A stretch of 64,000 nt of DNA from Hygrophila difformis (taxonomy: Eukaryota > Streptophyta > Magnoliopsida > Lamiales > Acanthaceae), in contig JAOANR010000015.1 of assembly GCA_030278955.1 (NCBI GenBank), positions 37,356,487-37,420,486 of the forward strand. The letters run 5' to 3'. The notes beneath the pieces are model-generated. The model was not told where the DNA came from. It searched no databases and saw nothing but the letters and a program-made list of their open reading frames with translations. Position 1 is the stretch's first letter; each line of letters begins with the position of its first letter. Shown one piece after another: positions 12,049 to 23,543 of the stretch. The position numbers and the translations under genes were made by a program.

Positions 12049-12175
12049 GGTTTGATCCAAATATGTTGCTTAGCTGGCACTTCTCAACTTGACAAAGACA
12101 AGGTGCTCCAAATGAGAAATAGGCAAAAGTGCAATAACAATTCAACATTCGAAATTTAAAAGAAAAAGGAAAGAG

Positions 12176-12497
12176 TGTAGAGATTCATGGATGGGAGGCT
12201 CACACTTAAAACCAATTGGTGATAAGTTGAGTTGCTCCCAACTATATAAGGTAGTAGAAGGACCACATTTTAACCGATGTGGGATATCAACAACCTCCCA
12301 TCGAGATGATATCCATCTCGAAATCAAATTCAAATTCAGATCAATTATACCCAACCCGGACAACCATAGCTCTGATACCATGTAGAGAATCATGGATGGG
12401 AGGCTCACACCTAAAACCAATTGGTGATAGGTGGAGTTGCTCGCAACCATAGAAGGTAGTAGGAGGACCACATTTTAACAGATGTGGGATATCAACA
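12176..12497 (-). mobile_element. Complete TRIM, same family as 875-1198
   Basis: Two 117-bp repeats (12176-12292 and 12381-12497) start TGTAGAGA and end GATATCAACA, the reverse complement of the TRIM at 0.9 kb. On the minus strand the primer-binding site TGGTATCAGAGC (12369-12380) follows the 5' repeat, and a purine tract precedes the 3' repeat. The pentamer AAGAG flanks both sides (12171-12175 and 12498-12502). The two repeats differ at more positions than those of the first TRIM, so this copy is older. Confidence 0.93.
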
Positions 12498-12502
12498 AAG
12501 AG

Positions 12503-12854
12503 GGGATGTCCAAATGGCTGATGTGGAATGTCCAAATGACCAGATAGGTGAGGTTGTCTGGCAAAATCCATTGACCTTACTAATAGGTGGCACGTCAAAT
12601 AGGTCCATCATTAATGGGTGGTTGAGATGGTTTAGGCTAATACAATTAATATGAGGCCATTTAGACGATAATTAGCATAGACGATGGATTCTAGGCTAAT
12701 ACAATTAATATGAGACCGTTAAAGAATTTCCCCACACTTATGAAATTACTTGAGTTTCTTTTCCCCTTATAAATAGTAATAGGCCGAAGTCCAATTTCTA
12801 TCTATCAATTTTCTACGAACCAAAATTTGAAATTTTAAAGTTTTTCACTTTACA

Positions 12855-12933
<79 letters not shown>

Positions 12934-13133
12934 TGCTTTAAATGATAAATTATCAATTTTGTCAATTTTTCTAATTACTAAATTCATCTTCCAAGTATCT
13001 TAATTAACTAATTTCATCATTTGGCCCTCTTATTAGCCTAATTAGATTATTAAGCAAGTAATTATTGGATCATGAATTTCAAATTACCCCATTTAAATAG
13101 TCATTTTAATTCAAATCCATCTGAATTAACCAA
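12503..13133. other. Intergenic DNA around an AAT microsatellite
   Basis: No gene is seen. The sequence is AT-rich and contains the trinucleotide run listed separately. Two near-copies of the phrase AGGCTAATACAATTAATATG lie at about 12,633 and 12,692. Confidence 0.5.
12855..12932. repeat. (AAT)n microsatellite
   Basis: About 26 uninterrupted AAT units. It should be length-polymorphic between individuals. Confidence 0.97.
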
Positions 13134-13135
13134 AT

Positions 13136-13262
13136 GCGGTTGGCTTGAGTGCTATGGGGCTCTGGCAACTTAAGCTAATGTCTCGTGTTCGAGCCTTTGT
13201 GTAATTATATGTGCAAACTAGTGATTTTGTCGCCAGAATTATGTGTGGTACTATTTTTTTGT
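13136..13262 (+). mobile_element. Possible tRNA-derived SINE
   Basis: The segment GGTTGGCTTGAGTGCTATGG resembles a pol III A box region. About 40 bp later GTGTTCGAGCC resembles a B box. A non-tRNA tail ending in a T-run (about 13,252-13,259) follows. Spacing fits a tRNA-derived SINE, but I found no clear target-site duplication, so the call is tentative. Confidence 0.35.
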
Positions 13263-14343
13263 TTAATTATGTGCTTTGTGCAGTGGTGTGACTGACTATG
13301 CCTTCTGCTGAACCTTATTTATAGGGCAAGAATTCTTTGCATTTGATTGCAAATTTTATCGATCAATTATATTAGGGCATGTGCTTGCATTGCATGTTAC
13401 AGTAGAGAAGGGGGATTTCTTTCAACTTTTGTTTCCCTTGTGGTCGAACTTGACATTTAAGAATTCAAATAAATGGGGGATTTTATTGATTAAGGGCAAC
13501 TTTAATTTATTGCATAAAACGACAAATAAAAAGTGTTAAGGCCCAAATAATGAGATAACCAAATAAAAAGTTTACAGATCAGTAAACTTGTTCAAATAAT
13601 TTACGTGAACACCCATTATTCAGTTTAAGATAAAATGCAACGGAAGACTAAGAAACTGAAAAATGTAAAAAAAAAAAATAAATAAATACAGGAATTTGTT
13701 GACCTAATTCGGCTTAAGCCTACTATGGGGGATACCAATCCATGTTCGATGCAAACAATAATAAGTATAAATCTGCCAAACTCCAATCAGCAAGCAGCAA
13801 TTTGTTCGAGCGAAAACTATCCCCAGTTTTGGAAAAGAGTATGATATAGTTCTCTTTCTTTTCAAAAAAATTCAAAAGTCATTTTTGTATTTTTTTCCTC
13901 CTATTGGTCATCTACGTTTACACATAATGACCAAAATAGTCATTTTTCTTACGAATCTTATTATCTGGCTAATTATTTTCTTAATTATGTCCACATGAGA
14001 TGTTTAAAATTTGACTACACATATTACTATGGAATAGTAATGAAATAATAAAATAAAATTGAAATAAAATTAATTAAAAATAATTAATTGAAAATATTTA
14101 ATAAAATAATATTAAATTTAAATAAAATAAAATACGTAATATAAATTTATTAAAGAGGTAATAACTAAAATAGGCCATCAGAAGGAGTCATTTCCACTTT
14201 TAGGCCACGATATTTTTTTTTTTTTTTTGGTGAAAGACGTGACGAGCACGTCGGCAAAGGCTAAACTATAGAAAATAAAAAGCTACAGAAGGGGGGGTAA
14301 AGGAGTGAAAAGAAAAAACCAAAAAAACAAAAACAGAAAAGCA

Positions 14344-17300
14344 TCATAGACGCGGAAAATAAACGCCCGCCGCATCCGCCGAAAGACAGGGTCGAGCGTC
14401 ATCAGGTGGGAACGCCCAGGTAGTGAAGAACTCCTCAGAACGTGCACCACGCCTAGCCATGATATCAGCAACAGAATTCCCCTCTCTGAGGATGTGATCC
14501 CAGTGATAAGCTGGATGCACCTGTAAAAGATCCTTGATAGACCGAAGCAGCGGATACAACCAATGACTCTCACCAACATCAGAGGAAAGCATACGAATGG
14601 CTTCCATAGAATCAGAAAAACATAATGCAGACTGAATGCCATGGCGCTGGAGAGCTAGCATACCATGGTAAATGCCATGAAGTTCCGCCGCAGTATTAGT
14701 GGACACACCGACGAAGCCTGAAAAACCCTCCACCCACTGGCCATCGCCAGTGCGGATGACTCCTCCAAAACCCGCAGGGCCGGGGTTGCCAAGAGAGCTC
14801 CCATCAACATGTAGGAGAACACCCATGTGCCGCTGGGAGTTCCAATTGACAAACTTAGGCTGCTTCCTCTTATATCTTTTACCCAGGGCTGCCTCAATAG
14901 CCCGTCCCAGGCCATGTGCTTCCCGAATAGCCCCATGTGCCGAAACAGGGTCCCCACGAATGGCAAAACCATTACGTTGCTTCCATATAGACCATAGAAG
15001 TGCCCAATGAATACTGCCCCAACACTTATAATTCTGCTGAAACCAAACAGCTATGCCATCGGACTCCACAAATTCAATGATCAGTGGCAAACCCCCCACC
15101 ATTTGCCAAGCCCCAACAGTCCAAGCACAGTCAAAGAAAAGATGCCAGATTGTTTCCTCCGGATGGCCACATATCACACAGGCCGGTGCAGCCGCTGCTC
15201 CACGCCTGTAACGCAGGGCATTCCTCGGGAGCGCATCTTGAACAATACACCACAGCATCATTTTAATCTTTTCAGGGACTCGAACTCGCCAAACCCACCG
15301 ACGAAGTTCGTCCATCCTCAAGCCGCGTTGTTGAAGGAGGTACCTGTAGCCGGAGGCCACAGTATAGACTCCTTTCGAGCACCCCTTCCAACTCCAAATA
15401 TCCCTCGCAGCATCATGAAGGACAGGCCGACCAAAGCTGCGAATTTCATCCCTAATATTTTGCGGAAGAACGGTATAGAGAGAGTCCAAATTCCAGACCC
15501 CATTCACCACAACATCCCTGATAGAGAGAAGCGAGTCTGTAATATGTACAAACGGTATACGCGGGGCTATGGGTCCACCACTCAACCAACTAGCATGCCA
15601 AAAACTAGAGACACCAGTGCCTATCCTCATCCGAAAACCTGAGCACAGCAAGGGAGCTGTTTTGACAAGAGCTTTGTATGTGGAGGATGTAGCAGGCCTA
15701 CTTTGGAACGTTCGAATGCTGTTCCCATACTTTCCAGTCAGAAGAGCCACCCACGGCTGAGGCGAGCCCATCAGGATGCTAGCCAACAGTTTCCCAAGCA
15801 TAGAGATATTAATATCTCGGCTTTTCCGGATGCCAAGACCACCCATACATCGGGGCGCAGCCACTCGGTCCCATCGTACTAAATTAATACCATGCCCTCC
15901 AGCATCTTTCCAAATGAAATTCCTTACAATCCTATCCAATTTGTCACACACGGAGGAAGGCATCCAAATAATTTGCATAATATAAGCCGGAATCGCATTC
16001 AACACCGCCCGAGCCGATGTAACCCGAGCCGCTTTATTGAGAAGTTTCCTCTTCCAGGAACTTAATTTATGATGTACCTTATCAACCAAGAAGGCACATT
16101 TTGAAGCTGATACCCTTCCCTGAAATAAAGGGAATCCAAGGTAATTCCCCAAGTCCTCAGTGAACTGAATATTAAGCAAAGCTTCAATTTGGTGGCGCAT
16201 GAAAGAGGGAACGGAGGCAGCAGCAAAGCCCACAGATTTAGTAGAATTAATCTTTAACCCCGACTTGGTTGCGAATTCAGACAATATTTCATCCATGCAT
16301 TGCACACTATCAACAGAGGTGTCAGAGAAAAGAAGTAGATCATCGGCAAACATCAAATGAGACAATGGACTTAAGCCACGACCAAGTGATATAGCCTTCC
16401 ACCGACCAGCAGAGACGGCATCAAGAATAGTACGAGATAGCTTTTCCATAACTATGATAAATAGATAAGGTGAGAGGGGATCACCTTGTCGAATGCCTTT
16501 AGCCGGAGTGAATGCCGTTAAGGGGGCGCCATTCCATAAGATAGAATAAGTAGGGGAGCGAACACAGTACATGATGATCCGAATAAGATTACTTGGAAGG
16601 CCCAATTCATGTAGACAACTCTCGAGAAAGTCCCAATGGACGTTATCGTAGGCTTTTTCAAGATCAACTTTAAGCAAGAATTCAGTAGCTCGCCTCCTCG
16701 AGTTGTTGAAAGCAGTTATCACCTCTTGCAGGATGATAGCATTACCTGACGTACCACGCCCTGGCAAAAAAGCGGACTGAAAGGGTCCAATGATCTCCTT
16801 CAGGACAGGACGAAGCCGATTAACCAGAACCTTTGTCAATATCTTATAAGATACATTACAAAGGCTAATGGGTCAGAATTGCTTGATAGTACGAGGGATA
16901 GGAACTTTTGGTATCAAACAAATAAAGGTTGTTGCAATGTCCTTAGGAAACTGACCATAGGCGAAGGCATTCATCACAAACTCTTCCACTGCCATCTTAG
17001 TAGAACTCCAATATAACTTATAGAATTGAGCCGGGAACCCGTCAGGTCCAGGAGCTGCTAAACCCTTAAGGCACTGAACAGCATCATGTATCTCTGAAGA
17101 GGACACTGGAGCGCCCAAACATTCCCCACTCACCACCGAGGCCAAGGGAGCAAGTGTCGAGACCGAACGAGAAGGCTGGATAGTCACACCAAACTGAGAT
17201 ATGAAATGATTGTTAACATGATTTTTTAGGGTTTCATCATCCGTAACCCAAGCTCCCTCAATCTCCAGGCCAACTATTTTGCTGCGCTGCCTCCGGACAA

Positions 17301-18408
17301 GGGTTGAAGTATGAAAATAACTGGTATTCTTATCTCCACATTGCAGCCACTTGTCACAACTTTTTTGATGCCATAAAATTTCTTCTCGTCGAAGTGTCTC
17401 ATCCAATTCCCCCAACAGTTGGACTTCTAACCGATCAAGGGACGAGCAATCCCATCGCACCCGAGCACGGCGAATACCCTCAAGTCTACGAATAAGCTTT
17501 AGCTTTCGCTTTCGGATATTGCCAAAGGTATGACGATTGAAGTAGATGGAAGAAGATTGGATTGCAGACAGGCGCTGATCAAGGGTATTATTTTCATCAT
17601 GCCACGCTGCCTGCACCACATGTTCATAGAGGGGATGTGTTGCCCACGCATGCTCCCAGCGAAAAGGGCGCAGAGCAGCCTGTCGGGTGAATTGATCACA
17701 TCGCACGAGCAAGGCACTATGGTCTGAGGCACGACGCTGTAAGACCTCAACAGAGCCCTGAGGAAAAACATTTTGCCAAAGGAAATTTGCAACCGCTCGA
17801 TCTAAACGCTTGCGTGCAAAAGGAGGAGCCATGGTGTTGCGTTGCCAAGTGAAAAGGTCACCAGTCGTATGGACTGTGTTGAGGTGGCATGCATCAAGTA
17901 CATCCCTGAAAAGTTCACACTGGCGTTCATTCACTGCCAAGCCTGTAGCCTCATTAACATAAGCAATCTCATTCCAATCTCCTACAACAAGCCAAGGATC
18001 GTTGATAAGGTGTGACATAGACTGTAAATGTTCCCAATCTCGCTGTCTGAGGTGCGCACTCGGATTGGCATAAAGCAGAGATATCATCCAACTAGCCTGA
18101 CCACAAAGTGTGCGGAGTGTGATCATCCTATCATGTATGTGTTCAACCGAATAGGAGTATTGACTACCAATCCGCTGGAGCACCCAAAGACCGCCCGCCA
18201 TTCCATTACATTCGATTATATGAACCTCCTCATAGTTCAAACGATAGAGGAAAACCATAAGCCGATGAAACAAACCACGGGGTTCCATAATAAATAACAA
18301 TGAGGGTTTGTATTTATTGAGGATATCCGCAAGGTGGCGTTGCGTGTTCCTGTGCATGGTGCCACGAACATTCTATGCCAGAACGCTAAAATCTCTAAAT
18401 TCAATCAT
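14344..18408 (-). pseudogene. LINE ORF2: endonuclease, reverse transcriptase, RNase H
   Basis: This protein would nick target DNA and copy the LINE RNA into it. It starts at ATG 18406-18408, which overlaps the ORF1 stop as ATGA, suggesting coupled translation. In order it shows an APE-type endonuclease (VVGDWNEIAYVNEA, then RASDHSALLVRC), reverse transcriptase (FLPGRG, KVDLEKAYDNVHWDFL, GIRQGDPLSPYLF, HLMFADDLLLFSD), a zf-RVT segment (VCDKL..., ACVICGHPEETIWHLFFDC) and RNase H (HVDGSSLGNPGPAGFGG, AELHGI, FSDSMEAI, NSVADIMA). Two in-frame stops break it. TAG at 18373-18375 replaces the tryptophan of the N-terminal WNVRG motif, and TGA at 16873-16875 lies between endonuclease and reverse transcriptase. 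Both look like C-to-T changes, as expected from deamination of methylated cytosine. Confidence 0.93.
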
Positions 18409-19881
18409 GGAGAAATAGAAGCAGGAGTACCTTCCTCCTCAAAGTGGGAGGCGCCTTCTTCCATTTCATAATCATTCTTAGCCAAAACTGAGAATGTGTT
18501 TTCTAGTGCAGGTGGCAAGTTATTGCGAGCAGCCGGAGAATTACGTCGAAAGCGTTTAGATGTCCCTCGTCCTTGCTTCATAGGATCCTGATTTTCATCC
18601 GCCACTGGTAACACAATTTTATCTTTTGCATTGGCCGTAGTAGCAGGCGATGCACCAACATAATTACTCAATTTTATGCTCCCATCATTGGAAACTGCCT
18701 TGTTCGAAGGATCCCTAGCATGATGCTTGGCATTTGTAATATCCTTGAGAGGCCCCTGGGCAGGACGACCAACCCTCCCTCGAGGCCTATCCCTACGTGA
18801 TACCATAATCCAATCTCCATGCGCTGCTATAATATTTTCATCACCATTAGCCTGGCTGCCAATCTCAACATTCATGTGTGTGGAACCACTAGCAGAAGGG
18901 TTATCAGTACTGGATGAGGCCGGCTGTGCACTGACGGCAGCCTTCCCCTTCCCCCTACCACCAGCGTCGCTCACAGGCTCCGATGGGTTTGTTGGTGTTA
19001 CTCCATCCTCCCTTGTCGTCTGAGATACTACCTTCCGACAGCTATCATTGGGACAAACCCCAAGTGAAAATTTGAACCTTCCGCATCCAGTACAGATATG
19101 GTGCAAACCCTCATATGAAACCAATTGCCATTCACCATTGACCTGGACTTTGCCAACCACTGGTTTTGTGAGATCCACCTCCACACAAACCCGCGCAAAC
19201 TGACACCGTTTCATATCTTTCGACGTTCCATCCACCTTAATGGCACGCCCAACCAATCCTCCAACAATCATCAGCGCTTCCTCATAAAAGAAGACAGGAT
19301 TAAGTTCAGGGAAGTGAACCCACACTGCAGTTTTAACCATATCCGTTTCATGCCGGAGGAAATCAGAATTCCATGGGGTGACAGCGACGTGATAATCAAA
19401 AAGCGACCAAGGGCCGCCGTAGAGGGCATGCTCCCTATCCTCAGCATTGTCGAACTTTGCATAGAAAAAACCTTTATATCCATCGGTTAGCACCAAATGG
19501 CCTTTAGGTTGCCAAAGTCGGCGAAGGCGCTCCTCCATGAAAGAAAGATTAAATTTTTTACCCATGACCTTGACAACAAGGGCATCCTTGAAGGGCCGAC
19601 ACAGCAGATCCATCGCTTCATCATTGAAGACAACCTCAGGCAACAAGGGGTTCCCCCCCCACATTGGATATCGACACCATAGAGGATAATGGTCCAGACG
19701 GCGCAGCCGTAGGAGCGGAAGAGGAATTCGATCCAAGCATGATATCCCGAAAGGAAGGCCGGGGGGTCGGAGGGCCGTCGTCAGAGCCGTCGGAATCCGG
19801 AGGATCCGGCGGTTGACGGGCCGGTGAACGAGGGGGTGTCGTAACCGTTTCGCCATCAACCTCCATATTTTTTGCAGCCAT
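18405..19881 (-). pseudogene. LINE ORF1: DUF4283-type Gag-like protein, frameshifted
   Basis: ORF1 proteins of plant L1 elements bind the element RNA. The start is MAAKNMEVDGETVTTPPRS at 19881, followed by a proline- and aspartate-rich leader. A G8 run on the minus strand (C8 at about 19,653-19,660) is one base too long and throws the frame. The rest reads on to 18,405. It contains the DUF4283 core (VKVMGKKFNLSFMEERL, LVLTDGYKGFFYAKFDN, GGPWSLFDYHVAVTPW) and a CxxC...C zinc-knuckle-like cluster (HHICTGCGRF...CPNDSC). The tail is long, charged and low in complexity. Apart from the homopolymer slip the frame is open, so this may be a very recent mutation or a sequencing error. Confidence 0.88.
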
Positions 19882-22000
19882 CAGTTTTTAGAGACTCCAA
19901 CCTTTTTTTCAACTGTTGGTAAATTTTACTACTAGGCCACGATATTTTGATTTAGGAAAATACGCCATTAGAAAGATTGCGGGCCTGAATTTAGGCCATT
20001 GGGATGAAATTCGGGCTTCGATGGCCTAAAAATGGAAATGACTCCTTCTAGTGGCCTATTTTAGTTTTTTTCAATTATTTTTTATTTTATGTAATTAAAA
20101 TAAATAATAATCATTTTGTATCATTATTTATGTCCTACTTTTTTTTCTTGTTCCAATATTTTTATTTCATATTCATTTTAAAAATAATTAAATATTAATC
20201 GTCAAACCTACCCATCACCTTACATTAAACTTTCAAATTACCCTCTACCAATAATAATTCCAGTCCACCCCACAACCACATATCAGTAAATCACATATAA
20301 ATAAATAAATTAAAATTGTAAACTCATTACAATCATATTATATAAATTTTAAGTTACTTTTTTTAACACTAATAATGTGACGAATGGAGTAATATAAGAA
20401 ATAAAATAAATATTAATTCAAATATATTATAAAATAAGTAAAACAAACACATATTCAAATAAATTATAAATTAAAAATAAAAATATTTATTATAAGTATC
20501 CCAAAATTTTCGGACATGTTACTTTATGTAGGGATAATTAGTATTAAATACAAGGATATATTAGGGTTAAAAAATGTAGCTTAAGAGTTTATATAATGTG
20601 GTTATAATAAATTTATAATTTAAATTTATTTATTTATGTGTGATTTACTGATATGTGGTTGTAGGTTTGATGAGAATTATTAATGGTAGATGGTTTGAAA
20701 GTTTAATATATTTATTTATTAATGCGATATGATGGGTATATTTGGTAATTAATATTTAATTATTTTTAAAATGGAAATTAAAAAATTATGAACAACAAAA
20801 AAGAAAGTAGGACAAAAATAATGACACAGAATGAATATTATTTATTTTAACTAAATAAGATAAAAAATATTTCAAAAAAAACTAAAATAGGCCACCAGAA
20901 TGAGTCATTTCCTCTTTTAGGCCATCGAAGCCCGAACTCTAGCCCAATGGCCTAAATTCAGGCCCAAAATCCTTCTAATGGCTATTTTTCCTAAATCAAA
21001 ATATCGTGGCCAAAAAGTGAAAATGACTCCTTTTGGTGGCCTATTTTAATTATTATCTCTTTATTAAAATAACTATTGAAATTTAAAATTAATATATAAG
21101 TATCAAATTGGATTAATTAAAATATGATTTAAATTTAAAACATAAATTTATATTGTTTAAATTTATATTAGATTTAAATAATATAAATTTATATTAAATA
21201 ATATTATTATAATAATGAAATTCATACTTAAATTTATATGAATTTATATTAAAATTTAATATAAATTTAAATAGTATAAATTTATTTTTAAATTATTTTA
21301 TTTTATTCTTTCATTAATATTCAATATTAATATATGTTGTCAAATTTTAAACATTCCATATTCCTATTTGGACATAATTAAGAAAATAATTAGCCAAATT
21401 ATAAGTTTAGTAAGAAAAAGGAGCATTTTGGACATTATGTGAAAACGTAGAGGATCAGAGGCAAAAAAATAGAAAAATGACTATTTTGGATTTTTGGGAA
21501 AGAAAAGTGATTATATCATACTTTTTCCCCGGCTTTGGTGAAGATGCCCCAATCTTTCTCCAAATACTCGAAGGCTCATTCTTCAAGTTTGCCCGTCATG
21601 AAACCTGTTTGCAAATCCTCCTTGTCAATTAGTTTCGTTTAAGCATGGGTTGACGATACCTTAGAAAGTCTCATTGATTGAATTCGTCAATTCCAATTAA
21701 AGAGCAATGAATTCCACTCGATCATGTAGTCCAAGGCTTGGTTGCAAAAAGGTGATAAAAACCAGTATACAAAGTGGATCGAAGATTCCTTCACTTTAAG
21801 ACGAAATCACGAACACGGTGAAGAAACCTTTTGCACTTCAAATCACAAAAACGTTAGTGAATTTGATATCAAAATGTAGATCAATCAAAGTTACTCTTTC
21901 CTCCAATGTCCGTTGTATTTAAAGTGCGTCCGTCTCCATCGAAGGTAATAAGATCTTTCCATGTACACTGTCGTCCTTTGATGGAGTTTCCTGGGATAGA

Positions 22001-23450
22001 TGATATTCATCATTTTGTGCTTGTATTTTATATGTTCCATATGGTTGATTGGTGAGTATTGATCCATTTTGGTGTCTTATTAGTGTGTTTTGCATTACAG
22101 GTACAAATTGGAGTGAAATGTGAATTTATCATAAAAAAGACATCAAATTGGCGACATTTTGGAGAAGCTTCAGGTGGTGTGCCCACACACAACGGCAGTG
22201 GTCAGTCCTGCTGTGCATATTTTGTTGCTGAGGCGTTCCCAACGTGATTGCTTATGTGTTCGGGCGACTTGGCTGATGATGTGGACGAATTTGGAGACTT
22301 AATTCAAGGGATTTTGGGATCATGGAAAGCATATTGTGACTGTGAACTTATTTCCAAAAGGGAGATCAAGATTTTGTAAAGAAGGAAAAAAATTGGAAAA
22401 GAAGGAAACTTGTAGATTTTGGTTGATTTCTTGCATTTTCTTGGTGCTGCTGCTTTGGACGAATTTGAGGGGGTTTACGGAGATAAATTGATTCGATTGT
22501 TGCTGTTTTGGGAGAGAATTCATACTGGAGATCATTGACTGGGCCTGGAGACGAGAGACATTGCTGTAGACGTGAAGATTGTTGGAGCTCTTTCTTCTTT
22601 CTTCATTGAACATTGTGTTTGTCATGTTTTCTACTTTCTACTTTGTTATTTCTTTCATGTTTAGCGGGTAGTTCCTTTTATCTAGCTTAGGATTGGACCC
22701 CGTGTTGGGATTGGATTGTCGTTGTGAGGCATGATATGTTTTAAACACTTGATATGTTTTAAATGTTTAACTCCCTTTGATTATTAAGTATTTTCATTAT
22801 TTATGTTTTCACGACATGAATTCCTATTTTGGTTGATTGTGAGGCGCCCATAATTGATTAATTTAGTAGTTTAATCGTTATAATTAGATTGGTGTCCGTG
22901 TAGTTGCACTTTAATCTAATTGAGTAACAATTAGAGAATTAAAGCTCTAGGGAATCATGTAATCATTTGAGATATCACCGCGTAGGTAGATTAATCCATT
23001 TGAATTAGGATCTTAATTCCATTAGGGAAGTGAATAACGGTCGTGCCTTGTTCACCGATTAAGTAAGGAAAAGTTGGTCACGGAGCGGTTGCCGGTGACT
23101 ATAACTAATTTATTTAATAGGAGAAGGAAATATTTGTCAATGATCAACAATAGATCCAATTCCAATCCGGCAAGTTCAAGTCCCAAGCTAGGTACCTTTA
23201 TTTGACTGATTTCCTCAATTTTCCAGTATTCTCCTGCTCATCGCCCCTTTAGTTATTTTATTCACTCATTCTTTTTTATTTATTTTTAGTAGAACTAGTT
23301 TCAATCAAAACCCCTCCCCATTTTATTATTGTGGTTAATCATAGTTAATATATCATTTGAATCCCTGAGGAGACGACTCTACTCATCATTATCTATTTTA
23401 TTTTCATACGGGTAGAATTATTTATTTTTGTAGCTAGACGATAGCTATCA
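22001..23450 (+). repeat. 5' LTR of the Athila-like element
   Basis: 1,450 bp, starting TGATATTCATC and ending GCTAGACGATAGCTATCA. It matches 26572-28683 throughout except for the inserted transposon and a short extra block at about 28,185-28,235 in the right copy. Confidence 0.9.
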
Positions 23451-23470
23451 AATTTTGGCGCCGTTGCCGG
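23451..23470 (+). other. Primer-binding site (tRNA-Asp)
   Basis: TTTTGGCGCCGTTGCCGGG directly follows the 5' LTR. TGGCGCCGTTGCCGGG is complementary to the 3' end of plant tRNA-Asp and is the usual primer site of Athila-group elements. Confidence 0.9.
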
Positions 23471-23543
23471 GTATTCAAATTGATTTATTATTCTGTGGTT
23501 AATTGCTACTATTTTATTTACTAATATTATTTTTTTCTGGTTT

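Larger units (their letters stand above)
14217..19932 (-). mobile_element. Full-length L1-type LINE with RNase H domain
   Basis: The element lies on the minus strand. Its 3' poly(A) appears as a T-run at 14217-14229 on the plus strand. The 16-mer TAGGCCACGATATTTT is present on both sides (14201-14216 and 19933-19948), a perfect target-site duplication that rejoins the interrupted foldback arm. It has ORF1 (Gag-like) and ORF2 (endonuclease, reverse transcriptase, zf-RVT, RNase H), the normal order for plant L1 elements. Three lesions, described under the ORFs, make it inactive, but the body is otherwise complete at 5.7 kb, so insertion was fairly recent. Confidence 0.95.
13833..21526. mobile_element. 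Long-inverted-repeat (MULE-like foldback) transposon, holding a LINE
   Basis: The ends are inverted copies: AAAAGAGTATGATATAG at the left, and the reverse complement AAAAAGTATGATATAAT at the right. Without the LINE the element is about 1.96 kb and nearly all arm. The left arm runs 13833-14216 plus 19949 to about 20,375. The right arm runs from about 20,560 to 21,526, around an unpaired centre. The right arm has a further AT-rich expansion near 21,060-21,330. Flanking CCCCAGTTTTGG (13821-13832) and CCCCGGCTTTGG (21527-21538) match at 10 of 12 positions, fitting a 9-11-bp Mutator-type duplication. There is no transposase, so it is non-autonomous. Confidence 0.82.

Noticed and set aside
14699..15642. 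Plus-strand open frames opposite the LINE
   Set aside because: They are shadows of ORF2; the minus-strand frame carries all conserved polymerase and RNase H motifs.
20880..21052. Stand-alone 170-bp MITE
   Set aside because: Its inverted ends looked like a MITE, but the same segment occurs mirrored at 14,163-14,216 plus 19,949-20,068 as part of one long foldback arm, so it is a sub-structure of the larger element.
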